A stretch of DNA of 64,000 bases from Paenibacillus campinasensis (GTDB taxonomy: Bacteria > Bacillota > Bacilli > Paenibacillales > Paenibacillaceae). The position numbers and the translations under genes are program-made. The notes under the pieces are model-generated. The model searched no databases. It was given only the letters and a program-made list of their open reading frames with translations, and was not told the origin of the DNA. Positions 1 to 7,821 of the stretch are shown piece after piece. The stretch is taken from positions 1 to 64,000 of the forward strand of contig NZ_NPBY01000049.1 of assembly GCF_002272015.1 (NCBI RefSeq), given 5' to 3'. Numbering within the stretch: position 1 is the first letter of the stretch; the number at the start of each line of letters is the position of its first letter.

Positions 1-125
1 CATCGGAGCCTCTATCAAGGAAGTGCGTCATCGGAGCCTCTATCAAGGAAGTACGTCATCGGAGCATCCCCACAAGGAAATGCATCAACGGAGCCCCTAT
101 CAAGGAAGTACGTCCTCGAAGCACC
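1..125. repeat. 28-bp tandem repeat array, about 4.5 units, open at the left edge
   Basis: Four units are visible at 1-28, 29-56, 57-85 and 86-113, with a degenerate fifth from 114. Units 1 and 2 differ at one base, unit 3 is diverged and one base longer, and unit 4 has a few substitutions. The units share the core CGGAGCC and the segment TCAAGGAAGT. I see no reading frame with a ribosome site. The array starts at base 1, so it probably continues upstream. It lies about 150 bases ahead of leuB. Function unknown. Confidence 0.85.
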
Positions 126-234
126 CACCCTTCGGCTCGCCCCCCCTACTTATAGGCAAAACAAATTAAGTTCATAGTTTCTGTATCTTGGTCAATATAG
201 GCGGAAGTATGTTACAACAGTAACTAGAAGATAT

Positions 235-249
235 TGAGCATGGTGCTCA
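235..249 (+). promoter_or_regulatory. Short inverted repeat just ahead of the leuB ribosome site
   Basis: The arms TGAGCA (235-240) and TGCTCA (244-249) are perfect, with a 3-base loop, five bases before the AAGGAG ribosome site of leuB. It could be a small mRNA hairpin or an operator half-site pair. No T-box sequence or leader terminator is visible in 126-269. The only other content there is AT-rich sequence. Confidence 0.35.
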
Positions 250-269
250 TAATGAAGGAGTGACAACGG

Positions 270-1349
270 ATGTCAGAAACGAAGAAAATCGCCGTGATCG
301 CCGGGGACGGCATTGGTCCTGAAGTGGTGGCGGAAGCGGAAAAAATTATAAAGCGTACGGAAGAAGTATTCGGCTATTCCTTTACAACCGAGCATGCCCT
401 GTTTGGCGGCATCGCCATTGACGAGAAGGGGACACCGCTGCCTGAGGAGACGCTGCGCGTATGCAGAAGCGCCGACGCTGTTCTGCTTGGCGCTGTAGGC
501 GGGCCGAAATGGGACAACAATCCGAAGGAACTGCGTCCGGAAACCGGGTTGCTTGGCATTCGCAAGGAGCTGGGCCTGTTCTCGAACCTTCGCCCGGCCG
601 TTATTTTTGACTGCTTGAAGGATGCATCGACGCTGAAGCCGGAAGTGCTTGAAGGAACCGATCTGATGGTCGTGCGCGAGCTTACCGGGGGCATTTATTT
701 CGGCGAGAAGTTCAGACGTGAAGGCGCAGGCGGCGAAGAGGCGGTAGACACCTGCGTGTACAATACGGCCGAAGTCGAGCGCATTGTTCGCCAGGCATTT
801 GAAATTGCCCAGAAGCGCCGGAAGAAGCTGGCTTCTGTTGATAAAGCAAACGTGCTGGAAACGTCCCGCCTGTGGCGTGAGACGGTCAACCGGATCGCTC
901 CGGAGTATCCGGATGTCGAGCTGGAGCATGTGCTCGTTGACAACTGTGCGATGCAGCTGCTTCGCCGCCCGGCAAGCTTCGATGTTATCGTGACAGAGAA
1001 CATGTTCGGCGATATTTTGAGTGACGAAGCAGCGATGCTGACCGGCTCGATCGGTATGCTGGCCTCCGCTTCGATGGGCGAAGGCGCCTTCGGTTTGTAC
1101 GAGCCTGTGCACGGGTCCGCACCGGACATCGCCGGCCAAGGCCTGGCGAATCCGATTGCCACGATTCTGTCGGTAGCACTGATGTATCGCCTGACCTTTG
1201 GTTATGCCGAAGCAGCCGATGCGATTGAGCGGGCGGTTTCGGAAGTGCTGGATGCCGGGCATCGCACGGCGGATATCGCGACAGACAAGAGCAAGGCGCT
1301 GAGCACAACCGAGATGGGCGATCTGATCGCTGCTGCGATTCGCCAATAA
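270..1349 (+). CDS. leuB: 3-isopropylmalate dehydrogenase
   Basis: LeuB oxidises and decarboxylates 3-isopropylmalate to 2-oxoisocaproate with NAD in the cytosol, the third step of leucine synthesis. The 359 residues cover the full family length. The N-terminal dinucleotide-fold segment [14 protein letters not shown], the arginine-rich substrate region ([13 protein letters not shown]), [13 protein letters not shown] with the metal-binding aspartates, and [11 protein letters not shown] are all present. The ATG has AAGGAG nine bases upstream. leuA and the ilv genes usually precede leuB in Bacillota, but here the upstream 269 bases are intergenic, so any such genes lie outside the window. leuC and leuD do not follow it. 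The next element downstream is a candidate small RNA. Confidence 0.97.
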   Translation: MSETKKIAVIAGDGIGPEVVAEAEKIIKRTEEVFGYSFTTEHALFGGIAIDEKGTPLPEETLRVCRSADAVLLGAVGGPKWDNNPKELRPETGLLGIRKELGLFSNLRPAVIFDCLKDASTLKPEVLEGTDLMVVRELTGGIYFGEKFRREGAGGEEAVDTCVYNTAEVERIVRQAFEIAQKRRKKLASVDKANVLETSRLWRETVNRIAPEYPDVELEHVLVDNCAMQLLRRPASFDVIVTENMFGDILSDEAAMLTGSIGMLASASMGEGAFGLYEPVHGSAPDIAGQGLANPIATILSVALMYRLTFGYAEAADAIERAVSEVLDAGHRTADIATDKSKALSTTEMGDLIAAAIRQ

Positions 1350-1394
1350 CACGAATTTAATTATAATCATTTTAAGATGATAGTTTTTATAATA

Positions 1395-1423
1395 TTGACT
1401 TGGGAATAGTGGGATGATAACAT
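1395..1423 (+). promoter_or_regulatory. Sigma-A-like promoter for candidate small RNA
   Basis: TTGACT (1395-1400), a 17-base spacer and TAACAT (1418-1423) lie 45 bases after leuB stops. Initiation would fall near 1430. No convincing protein-coding gene follows before the terminator at 1589-1626. Confidence 0.5.
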
Positions 1424-1429
1424 TTTTAG

Positions 1430-1626
1430 TGAGACGTTTAGAACAGCAACAATGCGTAGACACTAGTAATGTTCTCATACAGATATTGATGAGGATGTCA
1501 ATCATCGCCCATCGCTTGGTCTGTCAGCCGGTGCAAGTCAAGCCGGAGCATCCGGCCCGGGCGCTGTCATTTTCCGAAGTCAGTCACCCCTCATGATCTG
1601 TTCTTTCAGACCATGAGGTTTTTTTT
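1430..1626 (+). ncRNA. Candidate independently transcribed RNA of about 195 nt, family unknown
   Basis: The interval runs from a promoter-like site to a rho-independent terminator and has no ribosome site with a credible frame. A perfect hairpin GCCGGA-GCA-TCCGGC sits at 1542-1556. AGAACAG (1440-1446) is complementary to CTGTTCT (1598-1604) in the terminator loop, so the 5' and 3' ends could pair. I do not recognise 6S, SRP, tmRNA or RNase P signatures. It could instead be untranslated tail of the leuB mRNA. Confidence 0.4.
1589..1626 (+). terminator. Rho-independent terminator
   Basis: Stem CCTCATG (1589-1595) with CATGAGG (1612-1618), followed by eight T residues. It closes leuB or the candidate RNA. 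Confidence 0.85.
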
Positions 1627-1830
1627 CACCGGAGAACAGGAATTATGGTGGGAAAAAGAGAATCTTATGTTTAAATGCAGCCGTCTTGTTGAATTATACT
1701 GTATACAATAGAAAACTAGTCATATCGGCCTAATTTTCAAGGCGATGGTTGAGCATGCAGGAATTATAGACGCTGAAAGCGAATACAATAACTTGAAATG
1801 GCCGAGTATGATTCGAGGAGGGTGAACGGT

Positions 1831-2238
1831 ATGAGTTTTTGCTGCGGGGCTAGTATGATGGGTACAAAAGGTACGCTTAAGCATTATCGGACTCAAGTAC
1901 ATAATGTTCCCCTGCTTTTCTGTCCGGTTTGTCACCGGGTCGAGGTTCATTATCGGGTAGAGAACGAATATGAGATTTTGGCGGAATACGCCCATGGGGA
2001 CGGCGCTTCCCATGTCGATTTCCAGGATTATGTGATGGAGGATGAGGATTCCATCTTCGAGAATGTTGTCAACCGCGAGTCGGAAGATCCGCTCACGGTC
2101 GTACAGAATCAAATTGATATGTCGCTGGATCTGCTTGCAGTTGCCAAATGGATGAAGGATGAAAAATGGCAAGGCGAATTAAAGAGGCGCTTGGCAGTGA
2201 TGAGTCAACGCAGACTTCGTCTCCAGCAGCAGCCATAG
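1831..2238 (+). CDS. Small protein with zinc-ribbon-like cysteines, function unknown
   Basis: This cytosolic protein of 135 residues is not one I can name. Cys4-Cys5 and the pair C31-P-V-C34 could form a zinc site. The middle is strongly acidic (MEDEDSIFE), and the C-terminus is a basic helix rich in Arg and Gln. I chose the ATG at 1831 because GGAGGGTG lies seven bases upstream; the ATG at 1798 has no ribosome site. It has its own terminator and stands alone between the candidate RNA and a sensor kinase. The cysteine layout loosely recalls YgiT-type zinc fingers, but no toxin partner is present. Confidence 0.7.
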   Translation: MSFCCGASMMGTKGTLKHYRTQVHNVPLLFCPVCHRVEVHYRVENEYEILAEYAHGDGASHVDFQDYVMEDEDSIFENVVNRESEDPLTVVQNQIDMSLDLLAVAKWMKDEKWQGELKRRLAVMSQRRLRLQQQP

Positions 2239-2251
2239 ATTGAAACTTCCG

Positions 2252-2279
2252 AAGCCTCGTTTATGACCGAGGCTTTTTT
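2252..2279 (+). terminator. Rho-independent terminator
   Basis: Stem AAGCCTCG (2252-2259) with CGAGGCTT (2268-2275) and a run of T after it. It ends the transcript of the preceding small zinc-motif gene. Confidence 0.9.
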
Positions 2280-2420
2280 AATGTTTCATTTTGGGATTTT
2301 TGGGTAAATAATGTATGTTAGTTTGCTAACAGGGCCAAATGATGGGGTTGTCGCTATTTCATCATACATAAATGCTTGGGAGGGCATGATAGAGGGTCCA
2401 TTATTCGACAGGATTTCTGA

Positions 2421-2450
2421 TTGACGTTTGCGCATTGAGTTGCCTATCAT
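2421..2450 (+). promoter_or_regulatory. Sigma-A-like promoter of the sensor kinase gene
   Basis: TTGACG (2421-2426), 18 bases, TATCAT (2445-2450). It lies about 120 bases before the kinase start. The rest of the gap from 2280 to 2574 shows no gene or RNA signature that I can support. Confidence 0.55.
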
Positions 2451-2574
2451 GGAGAAAAACCAATGTTAGCAGCGTCTTAGCTGTTTTTGATTCAAGGACA
2501 AGCTGATTTTTGTGGGTCGCATGCATGTTGTCGTGGTGAGTTCTACTTTTTTGAGAAAAGGGGGGGCCATCTTG

Positions 2575-3696
2575 TTGAGTCAAATTCGTGAATCGGAGCT
2601 GCAAGCGATTCGTTCCTTTCAATCGAGTCAATTGATTAGGAACAAGTATGAGAATATATTGGAGAATCTGGATAGCGGGATCATCCTCTTTGATGCGGAT
2701 GGAGTACTGACGTTTGTTAATGTGCAGATGGCAAAGCTGCTGGGCGTGCCCAGAAAGTCGCTAACCGGCTGCACGCTCACACAGCTGCTGCGGCATCCGC
2801 AGTTGTCCAGGTTTAAAAAGAAAAAGATACTGAGATTGTTTCGTGAGACGATCTTCCATCGAAGAAGGTTTCATGAGCTGGTTGATGAGTATGGCCGCTC
2901 CTGGCTGATAACGATGACTTATGGTGACCAGATGGAAGGGGATTTTCTGATCAGTGTTAAGGATGTGTCTGATTTTAAGCAGATTGAGCAAACGGCTTAC
3001 CAGAACGATAAGCTGGCTATGCTTGGCAAAATATCAGCATCCATAGCTCATGAAATCCGAAATCCTCTGACATCCATCAGAGGATTTATTCAGCTTCTGC
3101 GCCCCCATTTGGTTACGCTTGGCAAGGACGAGTATGCCCGAATCATATTGACGGAAATTGATCGCGCAAATGATATAATATATGAGTTTTTGAATTCATC
3201 CAAGCCTTCCGCACCGGAAACGACCGTCATCTCGGTGTCCTCTCTGCTCAAGGAAGTAGTGCTGCTCACCGAGAGCGAGGCGCTGATGAAGGGGTGTCAG
3301 ATTATATTACATACTGACGAAGAACCGCCCACCTTTATATCGGTCGATGTGAAGCAGATTAAACAGGTCATTCTGAATATTATTAAAAATGCGCTGGATG
3401 CCATTGATGAAAGAGAGCATGATGATGTGTCAGGCCGAATTGAAATCTCTACGCAGCTCAGAGATAAGCATGTCAACATTTGCATCTCGGACAACGGCGG
3501 AGGCATGGATCAAAATACGCTCAATCATCTGTTCAACCCATTCTTTACGACGAAGGAAAGCGGTACAGGCCTGGGCTTATCTGTCAGCTACCGCATCATC
3601 AAAAACCATGGCGGCTCCATCTCTGTGGACAGTCAGGTTGGAGCAGGAACCGAATTTGTCATTACATTCCCCAAGCTGCACATGCCGGAAATTTAA
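2575..3696 (+). CDS. PAS-domain sensor histidine kinase, sporulation-kinase type
   Basis: This soluble kinase has no membrane segment. A PAS domain starts around residue 25 (ILENLDSGIILFDADG), followed by the HisKA box with SIAHEIRNPLTSIRGF and a HATPase domain with N (NIIKNALDAI), G1 (ISDNGGGM) and G2 (GTGLGLSVSYRI) boxes. The H-E-I-R-N-P-L-T box is typical of the KinA-KinE kinases that feed phosphate to Spo0F, and no response regulator is adjacent, which also fits an orphan phosphorelay kinase. Start is TTG at 2572 or 2575, with AAAGGGGGGG just upstream. An upstream ATG at 2512 has no ribosome site. Phosphorelay membership is inferred. Confidence 0.88.
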   Translation: MSQIRESELQAIRSFQSSQLIRNKYENILENLDSGIILFDADGVLTFVNVQMAKLLGVPRKSLTGCTLTQLLRHPQLSRFKKKKILRLFRETIFHRRRFHELVDEYGRSWLITMTYGDQMEGDFLISVKDVSDFKQIEQTAYQNDKLAMLGKISASIAHEIRNPLTSIRGFIQLLRPHLVTLGKDEYARIILTEIDRANDIIYEFLNSSKPSAPETTVISVSSLLKEVVLLTESEALMKGCQIILHTDEEPPTFISVDVKQIKQVILNIIKNALDAIDEREHDDVSGRIEISTQLRDKHVNICISDNGGGMDQNTLNHLFNPFFTTKESGTGLGLSVSYRIIKNHGGSISVDSQVGAGTEFVITFPKLHMPEI

Positions 3697-3713
3697 TATA
3701 ATGAAGAAAATCC

Positions 3714-3742
3714 AAGCTGTTCCGAGAGGAATGGCTTTTTCT
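3714..3742 (+). terminator. Rho-independent terminator
   Basis: AAGCTGTTCC (3714-3723) pairs with GGAATGGCTT (3728-3737) with two G-U pairs, followed by a T-rich run. Confidence 0.8.
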
Positions 3743-3931
3743 TTGCTGCCCTATGCTGCTGCTCTATAATGCCCCTGTGGATGTTGGTACCTGAGCACTT
3801 TTCGCAGCAGGTGTGCCGCTTATATTTAGATACGATGTCCGAGCACCCGGCGTTTCGCCATTTTTGCTTTGATTTTTGCCGGGGCTTCAAGTATTATGAA
3901 TAGAAAACTTGCCGAGAGGAAGTGTAACGAC

Positions 3932-4903
3932 GTGATCAAGAGCAGTCACACGAAGATCGTAGATTGTACGATTCGAGATGGCGGATTGGTGAACAACTGG
4001 GATTTCAGTGTGGAATTCGTTCAAAATTTATATGCCAGCCTGAATGAGGCCGGCGTGGATTATATGGAGATTGGTTACAAGAACTCGCCGAAGCTTCTGA
4101 AAGGGGCGGATTCGGCGGGACCGTGGCGTTTTCTTGATGATGACTTTTTGAGAGAGGTTATCCCGCACAAGGGGAAAACGAAGCTGTCCGCTCTGGTCGA
4201 CATTGGCCGTGTGGATGAGGATGATATTTTGCCGCGTGAAGAGAGTCTGCTTGATCTGATCCGCGTCGCCTGTTACATCAAAGATGTGGACAAGGCGCTT
4301 GATCTCGTTCAGACCTTCCACGAACGGGGATATGAAACGACCCTGAACATTATGGCTCTCTCCAATGTGATGGAGAATGAGCTGCTTGAGGCGTTCGAAC
4401 TAATCAAGGAAAGTGTAGTGGACGTTGTATACATCGTCGATTCCTATGGCAGTCTGGACCACAAGGACATCGAATATCTGGTCAACAAGTTCAAGACGCA
4501 TCTGCCGAACAAGCGGCTTGGCGTACATACCCATAACAATATGCAGCTGGCGTTCTCGAATACACTGGTGGCTGCAGAGCTTGGCGTTGAGCTGCTGGAC
4601 GCCTCCGTATACGGCATGGGACGCGCGGCGGGCAACTGCCCGACGGAGCTGCTGGTCACGCATCTGAAAGGGACGAAGTATGAGCTGCGTCCAATCCTTG
4701 ATATTATTGAACGCTTCATGATTCCGCTTCGCGAACAGGTGGAGTGGGGATACATCATCCCGTATATGGTGACGGGAACGCTGGATGAACACCCTCGCTC
4801 GGCCATGGCATTGCGGGCGTCGGAGGACAAGGATAAATTTGTGGACTTCTATGACAAGCTGACGACACCGGAAGTGACGTTTGAACCGAAGAAAAAGTCC
4901 TGA
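3932..4903 (+). CDS. DRE-TIM metallolyase family aldolase-like enzyme, substrate unknown
   Basis: The 323 residues form one DRE-TIM barrel of the HMG-CoA lyase / 4-hydroxy-2-oxovalerate aldolase / isopropylmalate synthase superfamily. The DRE motif appears as DCTIRDGG at about residue 11, the metal HxH as GVHTHNN at about residue 201, and the end-of-barrel GMGRAAGNCPTE is conserved. There is no C-terminal leucine-binding regulatory domain, so it is not LeuA, and no acetaldehyde dehydrogenase partner is nearby. GTG at 3932 is chosen because GAGAGGAAG lies nine bases upstream. It is a single-gene transcript with a strong terminator. The substrate cannot be read from sequence or context. Confidence 0.85.
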   Translation: MIKSSHTKIVDCTIRDGGLVNNWDFSVEFVQNLYASLNEAGVDYMEIGYKNSPKLLKGADSAGPWRFLDDDFLREVIPHKGKTKLSALVDIGRVDEDDILPREESLLDLIRVACYIKDVDKALDLVQTFHERGYETTLNIMALSNVMENELLEAFELIKESVVDVVYIVDSYGSLDHKDIEYLVNKFKTHLPNKRLGVHTHNNMQLAFSNTLVAAELGVELLDASVYGMGRAAGNCPTELLVTHLKGTKYELRPILDIIERFMIPLREQVEWGYIIPYMVTGTLDEHPRSAMALRASEDKDKFVDFYDKLTTPEVTFEPKKKS

Positions 4904-4928
4904 GGACCAGCTTGTGGTCAAGATCGAG

Positions 4929-4973
4929 GATCGAAGATCGGCTCGCAACCGAGTCCTGATCTTCGATCTTTTT
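4929..4973 (+). terminator. Strong rho-independent terminator
   Basis: GATCGAAGATC (4929-4939) and GATCTTCGATC (4958-4968) form an 11-bp stem with an inner CTCG/CGAG stem, then five T residues. Confidence 0.9.
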
Positions 4974-4997
4974 ATTCTGAATCCCAATAAAAAATGG

Positions 4998-5026
4998 TTG
5001 AAATTTATTTCTCAGCGTGGTATATT
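4998..5026 (+). promoter_or_regulatory. tRNA operon promoter
   Basis: TTGAAA (4998-5003), 17 bases, TATATT (5021-5026), with a TG extension before the -10. It lies 35 bases ahead of tRNA-Pro. Confidence 0.7.
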
Positions 5027-5060
5027 TAATTTTGTCGTTAAGAACGGCGCTTCATCATGA

Positions 5061-5134
5061 CGGGACGTAGCTCAGCTTGGTAGAGCACCTGGTTTGGGAC
5101 CAGGGGGTCGCATGTTCAAATCGTGTCGTCCCGA
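5061..5134 (+). tRNA. tRNA-Pro (anticodon TGG)
   Basis: The acceptor arms CGGGACG and CGTCCCG pair fully, the D-arm is GCTCAGCTTGGTAGAGC, and the anticodon loop holds TGG flanked by a CCTGG/CCAGG stem. The T-arm carries TTCAAAT. The 3' CCA is not encoded. It shares a transcript with tRNA-Gly. Confidence 0.96.
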
Positions 5135-5214
5135 TTCGTTTATGCTTTTGATATGAGCCCCGCAAAGGTAATGAGAGGTTCACTGCGGAGTTTACATCAC
5201 TTTTGTGGGAATAT

Positions 5215-5285
5215 GCGGGTGTAGTTCAATGGTAGAACTCCAGCCTTCCAAGCTGGTAGCGTGGGTTCGATTCCCATCACCCGCT
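5215..5285 (+). tRNA. tRNA-Gly (anticodon TCC)
   Basis: GCGGGTG pairs with CACCCGC. The anticodon stem CCAGC/GCTGG encloses loop CTTCCAA with TCC, and the T-arm is GTGGGTTCGATTCCCAT. The CCA end is not encoded. A terminator follows at 5301. Confidence 0.96.
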
Positions 5286-5300
5286 TAACGGATAGAAGAA

Positions 5301-5335
5301 GAGAATCCCTTGCTGTAGCAAGGGATTCTCTTTTT
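5301..5335 (+). terminator. Rho-independent terminator of the tRNA transcript
   Basis: Thirteen paired bases, GAGAATCCCTTGC (5301-5313) with GCAAGGGATTCTC (5318-5330), then five T residues. Confidence 0.92.
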
Positions 5336-5432
5336 GTTTTCTGCTGGTATGGTTTGCGGCAGCTTCCACTAAGGGGGCAAGTCGTGGGGCAGATGCAGTC
5401 CTAACTTCAAGCATCGCTTTCTGGCCATATGG

Positions 5433-5464
5433 AACTGCCCGCCGATATCTGTCGGCGGGCAGTT
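5433..5464. other. Perfect 13-bp inverted repeat in the gap downstream of the ATP-grasp gene
   Basis: AACTGCCCGCCGA (5433-5445) and its exact complement at 5452-5464 flank a 6-base loop. Neither side has a T run, so it is not a standard terminator, although it sits where the convergent gene at 5552-6388 would end. The rest of 5336-5551 shows no gene. Confidence 0.6.
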
Positions 5465-5551
5465 AGCGTTGTGCTCCAATCCTTGAACGGCGCTTACAAC
5501 GACCGCGCGTGATAAGGAGCATCGCCGACGTACAACGGAACGTTGAACTAA

Positions 5552-6388
5552 TCAGGCCTTTCTCGCTTTGGTCACTTTGAGATTGTAGCGCCTGCCGTAG
5601 GCGCGGCCGTAAGCGATTATTCTCGGAAGCATGCGCGGGTTCGGCAGCAGTGTGAACGGCTTCGGATCCGGAATCGTATTGACCTCGAGAATCCAGGGAT
5701 TAAGCTTCCGGTCTAAACAGATATCCAGCCCCAATTCGTTCAGCTGCGGATACTTTGAGCTGAGTGTTGCCGCGGTTTTATAGGCCAGGCGGTTCATGAT
5801 GCGGAGCAGGTACGGCGTTCGGCTTGTGCCGGCGCGTGGGGCGAGCAGAGCGGATGGTTCATAGATGGTGCCGCCCTGGCTTCCGTTCGTGACCGCCTTC
5901 CCCGGGTGGGCTAGGCGGCCAAAGATGCCTGTGCATTCCCAATCCCGCTTCGGATTTCGCTGAATCATCACCCGAAAATCGAAGGGTCTTCCCTTGTGCC
6001 TCAGCACATGGATGCCTTTCTGCACCACATATGGCTTACGCCTGGTGTGTGGGGCGAGGGCGGCATACATGGCATCATAACTTCTGAATTCGCTCACTGC
6101 GGTCCCGGCATGAAATTTGTAGTGCTGCGGATGCTTCTCGACCCGGATCACCCCGTTCCCCTGGGAGCCAAGATTGGGTTTAATATACACCATGCCGTAT
6201 TGATTGAGCATGCTGACAAGTGTGCTGCGGTTCATCCACCGGAGGGTCGGCAAGCGCTTGGCCAACCCCGGGTGTGATTGCATCAGCGCGTGAGCATGCA
6301 TTTTGCCTTTGATCAGTCTGCGGGCCAAATGATGTCCCTTCTTTCCATATAAACTGGCCACTCTTACCGCTATTGTATGCCCAGTCAA
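5552..6388 (-). CDS. YheC/YheD family endospore coat-associated ATP-grasp protein
   Basis: The 278 residues match the YheC/YheD family of ATP-grasp-like proteins found in spore formers. Visible features are the nucleotide-binding lysine segment YIKPNLGSQGNG near residue 68, the RPFDFRVMIQ strand, EVNTIPDPKP at the metal-binding end of the ATP-grasp fold, and a basic C-terminus. It should be a cytosolic or spore-coat ligase-like protein; the substrate is unknown for the family. The frame opens at TTG (6388) with no clear ribosome site, so a later start (for example Met29) is possible. It is transcribed away from the diaminopropionate cassette. Expression during sporulation is inferred from the family. 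Confidence 0.82.
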   Translation of the reverse strand: MTGHTIAVRVASLYGKKGHHLARRLIKGKMHAHALMQSHPGLAKRLPTLRWMNRSTLVSMLNQYGMVYIKPNLGSQGNGVIRVEKHPQHYKFHAGTAVSEFRSYDAMYAALAPHTRRKPYVVQKGIHVLRHKGRPFDFRVMIQRNPKRDWECTGIFGRLAHPGKAVTNGSQGGTIYEPSALLAPRAGTSRTPYLLRIMNRLAYKTAATLSSKYPQLNELGLDICLDRKLNPWILEVNTIPDPKPFTLLPNPRMLPRIIAYGRAYGRRYNLKVTKARKA

Positions 6389-6479
6389 TCGGGAGGTGTG
6401 GTTCCCCGCCCATTCGATAACTTATTCCGTCTCGTCCGGGAATCGTTATGCCAATCAGTGATGAAAGACAGGTTAACGG

Positions 6480-6506
6480 GGTGAGTGTCCCATACGGGAA
6501 TTCACC
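6480..6506. promoter_or_regulatory. Inverted repeat between the divergent ATP-grasp gene and the diaminopropionate cassette
   Basis: GGTGA (6480-6484) and TCACC (6502-6506) flank an inner CCC/GGG pair. It lies in the only stretch that could hold the promoters of both divergent units. No good -35/-10 pair is visible around it, and no Fur-box match is seen. An operator role is a guess. Confidence 0.3.
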
Positions 6507-6563
6507 TATTTGCATATGATGTTGGGAATGGGTAAACAGTTTGGTCAGGAAGGAGCTTCCCTT

Positions 6564-7811
6564 GTGATCACGCCGGAAGAACTGGAGACAGTGATCGTTA
6601 AAGTAGCTGCCTGCTGCCCCTGGTACGTTCCGTGGGCAGGTCTGGACGTTCGCAGCGAAATCGGAGCTTTAGCACAGCTTCCCTTCGTTACGTCCCCGGT
6701 GCTGGAGCGCCACTATTACACGGCAGACAATATGCTGGCCACCCGCCCCGGGATTTCAGAATATCGAACGTCGGGCACAAGCTCGGGCAGACGCAAGTCG
6801 ATATATTACACACCGTCGGATGAAGACGCATATCTGCGGATCAAGCGGGACGTGTACCGGACGATTCTCGGTTCCGGTAGCTACCGGACTGCACTAGCCG
6901 ATATGGGGACGGGGCATGCCGAGGCGACGGCGGTGGAAGTATTCAGGCAGCTTGGCATGAAGGCCGAGTCGATCTCCTACAAGCTTCCGATTGCCCGGCA
7001 TCTGGAGAAGCTTCAGAGCTTCCGCCCGGAGGTGCTGTATACGATGCCGTCCATACTGGAACGAATTGTGCTGGCATCGCCGAACCCTGCGCATTACGGG
7101 ATACGGCAAGTCATACTGGTCGGCGAGATCGCTTCGCCCGGGTGGATTGCGGGGGTTGCCGAACGCCTCGGTCTGCCGACAGCGTGCATCACCGATACGT
7201 ATGGCTCGATTGAGATTGGCACGATGGCCTACTATTCCCATCAGCTTGGGCGATACCTTCTGACGGAAGGGCTTATGGCGGAAGGGATCGGGACGGAGCA
7301 GCTCGGCCAGGGCATCGACCCGCTTCCTCCAGGCGAGCAGGTACTGGTGCTGACATCTACCGTCAGGGAGGCCTTTCCTGCTATCCGCTATGTAACATAT
7401 GATGTTGTCCGTGATCTACGGCCGATCATGGTCGATGGGATGAAGCGAATGAGCTTCCACAGCGTGGTCAAGAGGATCGGGCCGGATCTCAAGCATGGTG
7501 AGAAAATCAGCATTTATGATATCGAGGACATCGTCTATCGCCATCTTGGTCAGGTTGTTATCCGGGTTCATATGGATGTACACGGGCTTACCGTGTACGT
7601 GGATTCTGGCGGTAGCAATGGGGCAGCGGCTCCTGCTATTCCTCAATCCCAACTGGACGCTGTGCGAGACGAACTGGAGGAACGAATACCGGAGATCAGT
7701 GCCATGGTCCGCGCAGGGCTGGTCGGCCGAATTCAGGTCGTCGCCGGCAGTCCGGAGGGGGGCGGTGCGCATGAGGCCGTCAAGCTTAAAAGAATATATT
7801 ATGACAAATGA
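6564..7811 (+). CDS. Adenylate-forming ligase of the PaaK / coenzyme F390 synthetase type
   Basis: The product (415 residues) would activate a carboxylate with ATP as an acyl-adenylate. The phosphate-binding A3-like motif EYRTSGTSSGRRKS lies near residue 70, the A5-like motif ITDTYGSIEIG near 212, and RYVTYDVVRDL matches the ADP-binding aspartate region. It lacks a carrier-protein domain. GTG at 6564 has AGGAAGGAG eight bases upstream, which decides the start over in-frame TTG at 6510. Its stop is ten bases before the sbnA-like start, so the three genes are one operon. Context suggests it activates 2,3-diaminopropionate or an acid joined to it; this is inference. Confidence 0.82.
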   Translation: MITPEELETVIVKVAACCPWYVPWAGLDVRSEIGALAQLPFVTSPVLERHYYTADNMLATRPGISEYRTSGTSSGRRKSIYYTPSDEDAYLRIKRDVYRTILGSGSYRTALADMGTGHAEATAVEVFRQLGMKAESISYKLPIARHLEKLQSFRPEVLYTMPSILERIVLASPNPAHYGIRQVILVGEIASPGWIAGVAERLGLPTACITDTYGSIEIGTMAYYSHQLGRYLLTEGLMAEGIGTEQLGQGIDPLPPGEQVLVLTSTVREAFPAIRYVTYDVVRDLRPIMVDGMKRMSFHSVVKRIGPDLKHGEKISIYDIEDIVYRHLGQVVIRVHMDVHGLTVYVDSGGSNGAAAPAIPQSQLDAVRDELEERIPEISAMVRAGLVGRIQVVAGSPEGGGAHEAVKLKRIYYDK

Positions 7812-7821
7812 GGGAGCGCAG

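Noticed and set aside
1-125. CRISPR array
   Set aside because: Repeats are contiguous without unique spacers, and no cas genes are present.
273-1505. 410-residue open frame antisense to leuB
   Set aside because: No ribosome site, no recognisable domain, and it mirrors the codons of a certain leuB gene.
1414-1596. 60-residue frame inside the candidate RNA after leuB
   Set aside because: No ribosome site and it runs into the terminator stem.
5061-5285. Integration site at the tRNA genes
   Set aside because: No integrase, no direct repeat of a tRNA 3' end, and no foreign genes follow.
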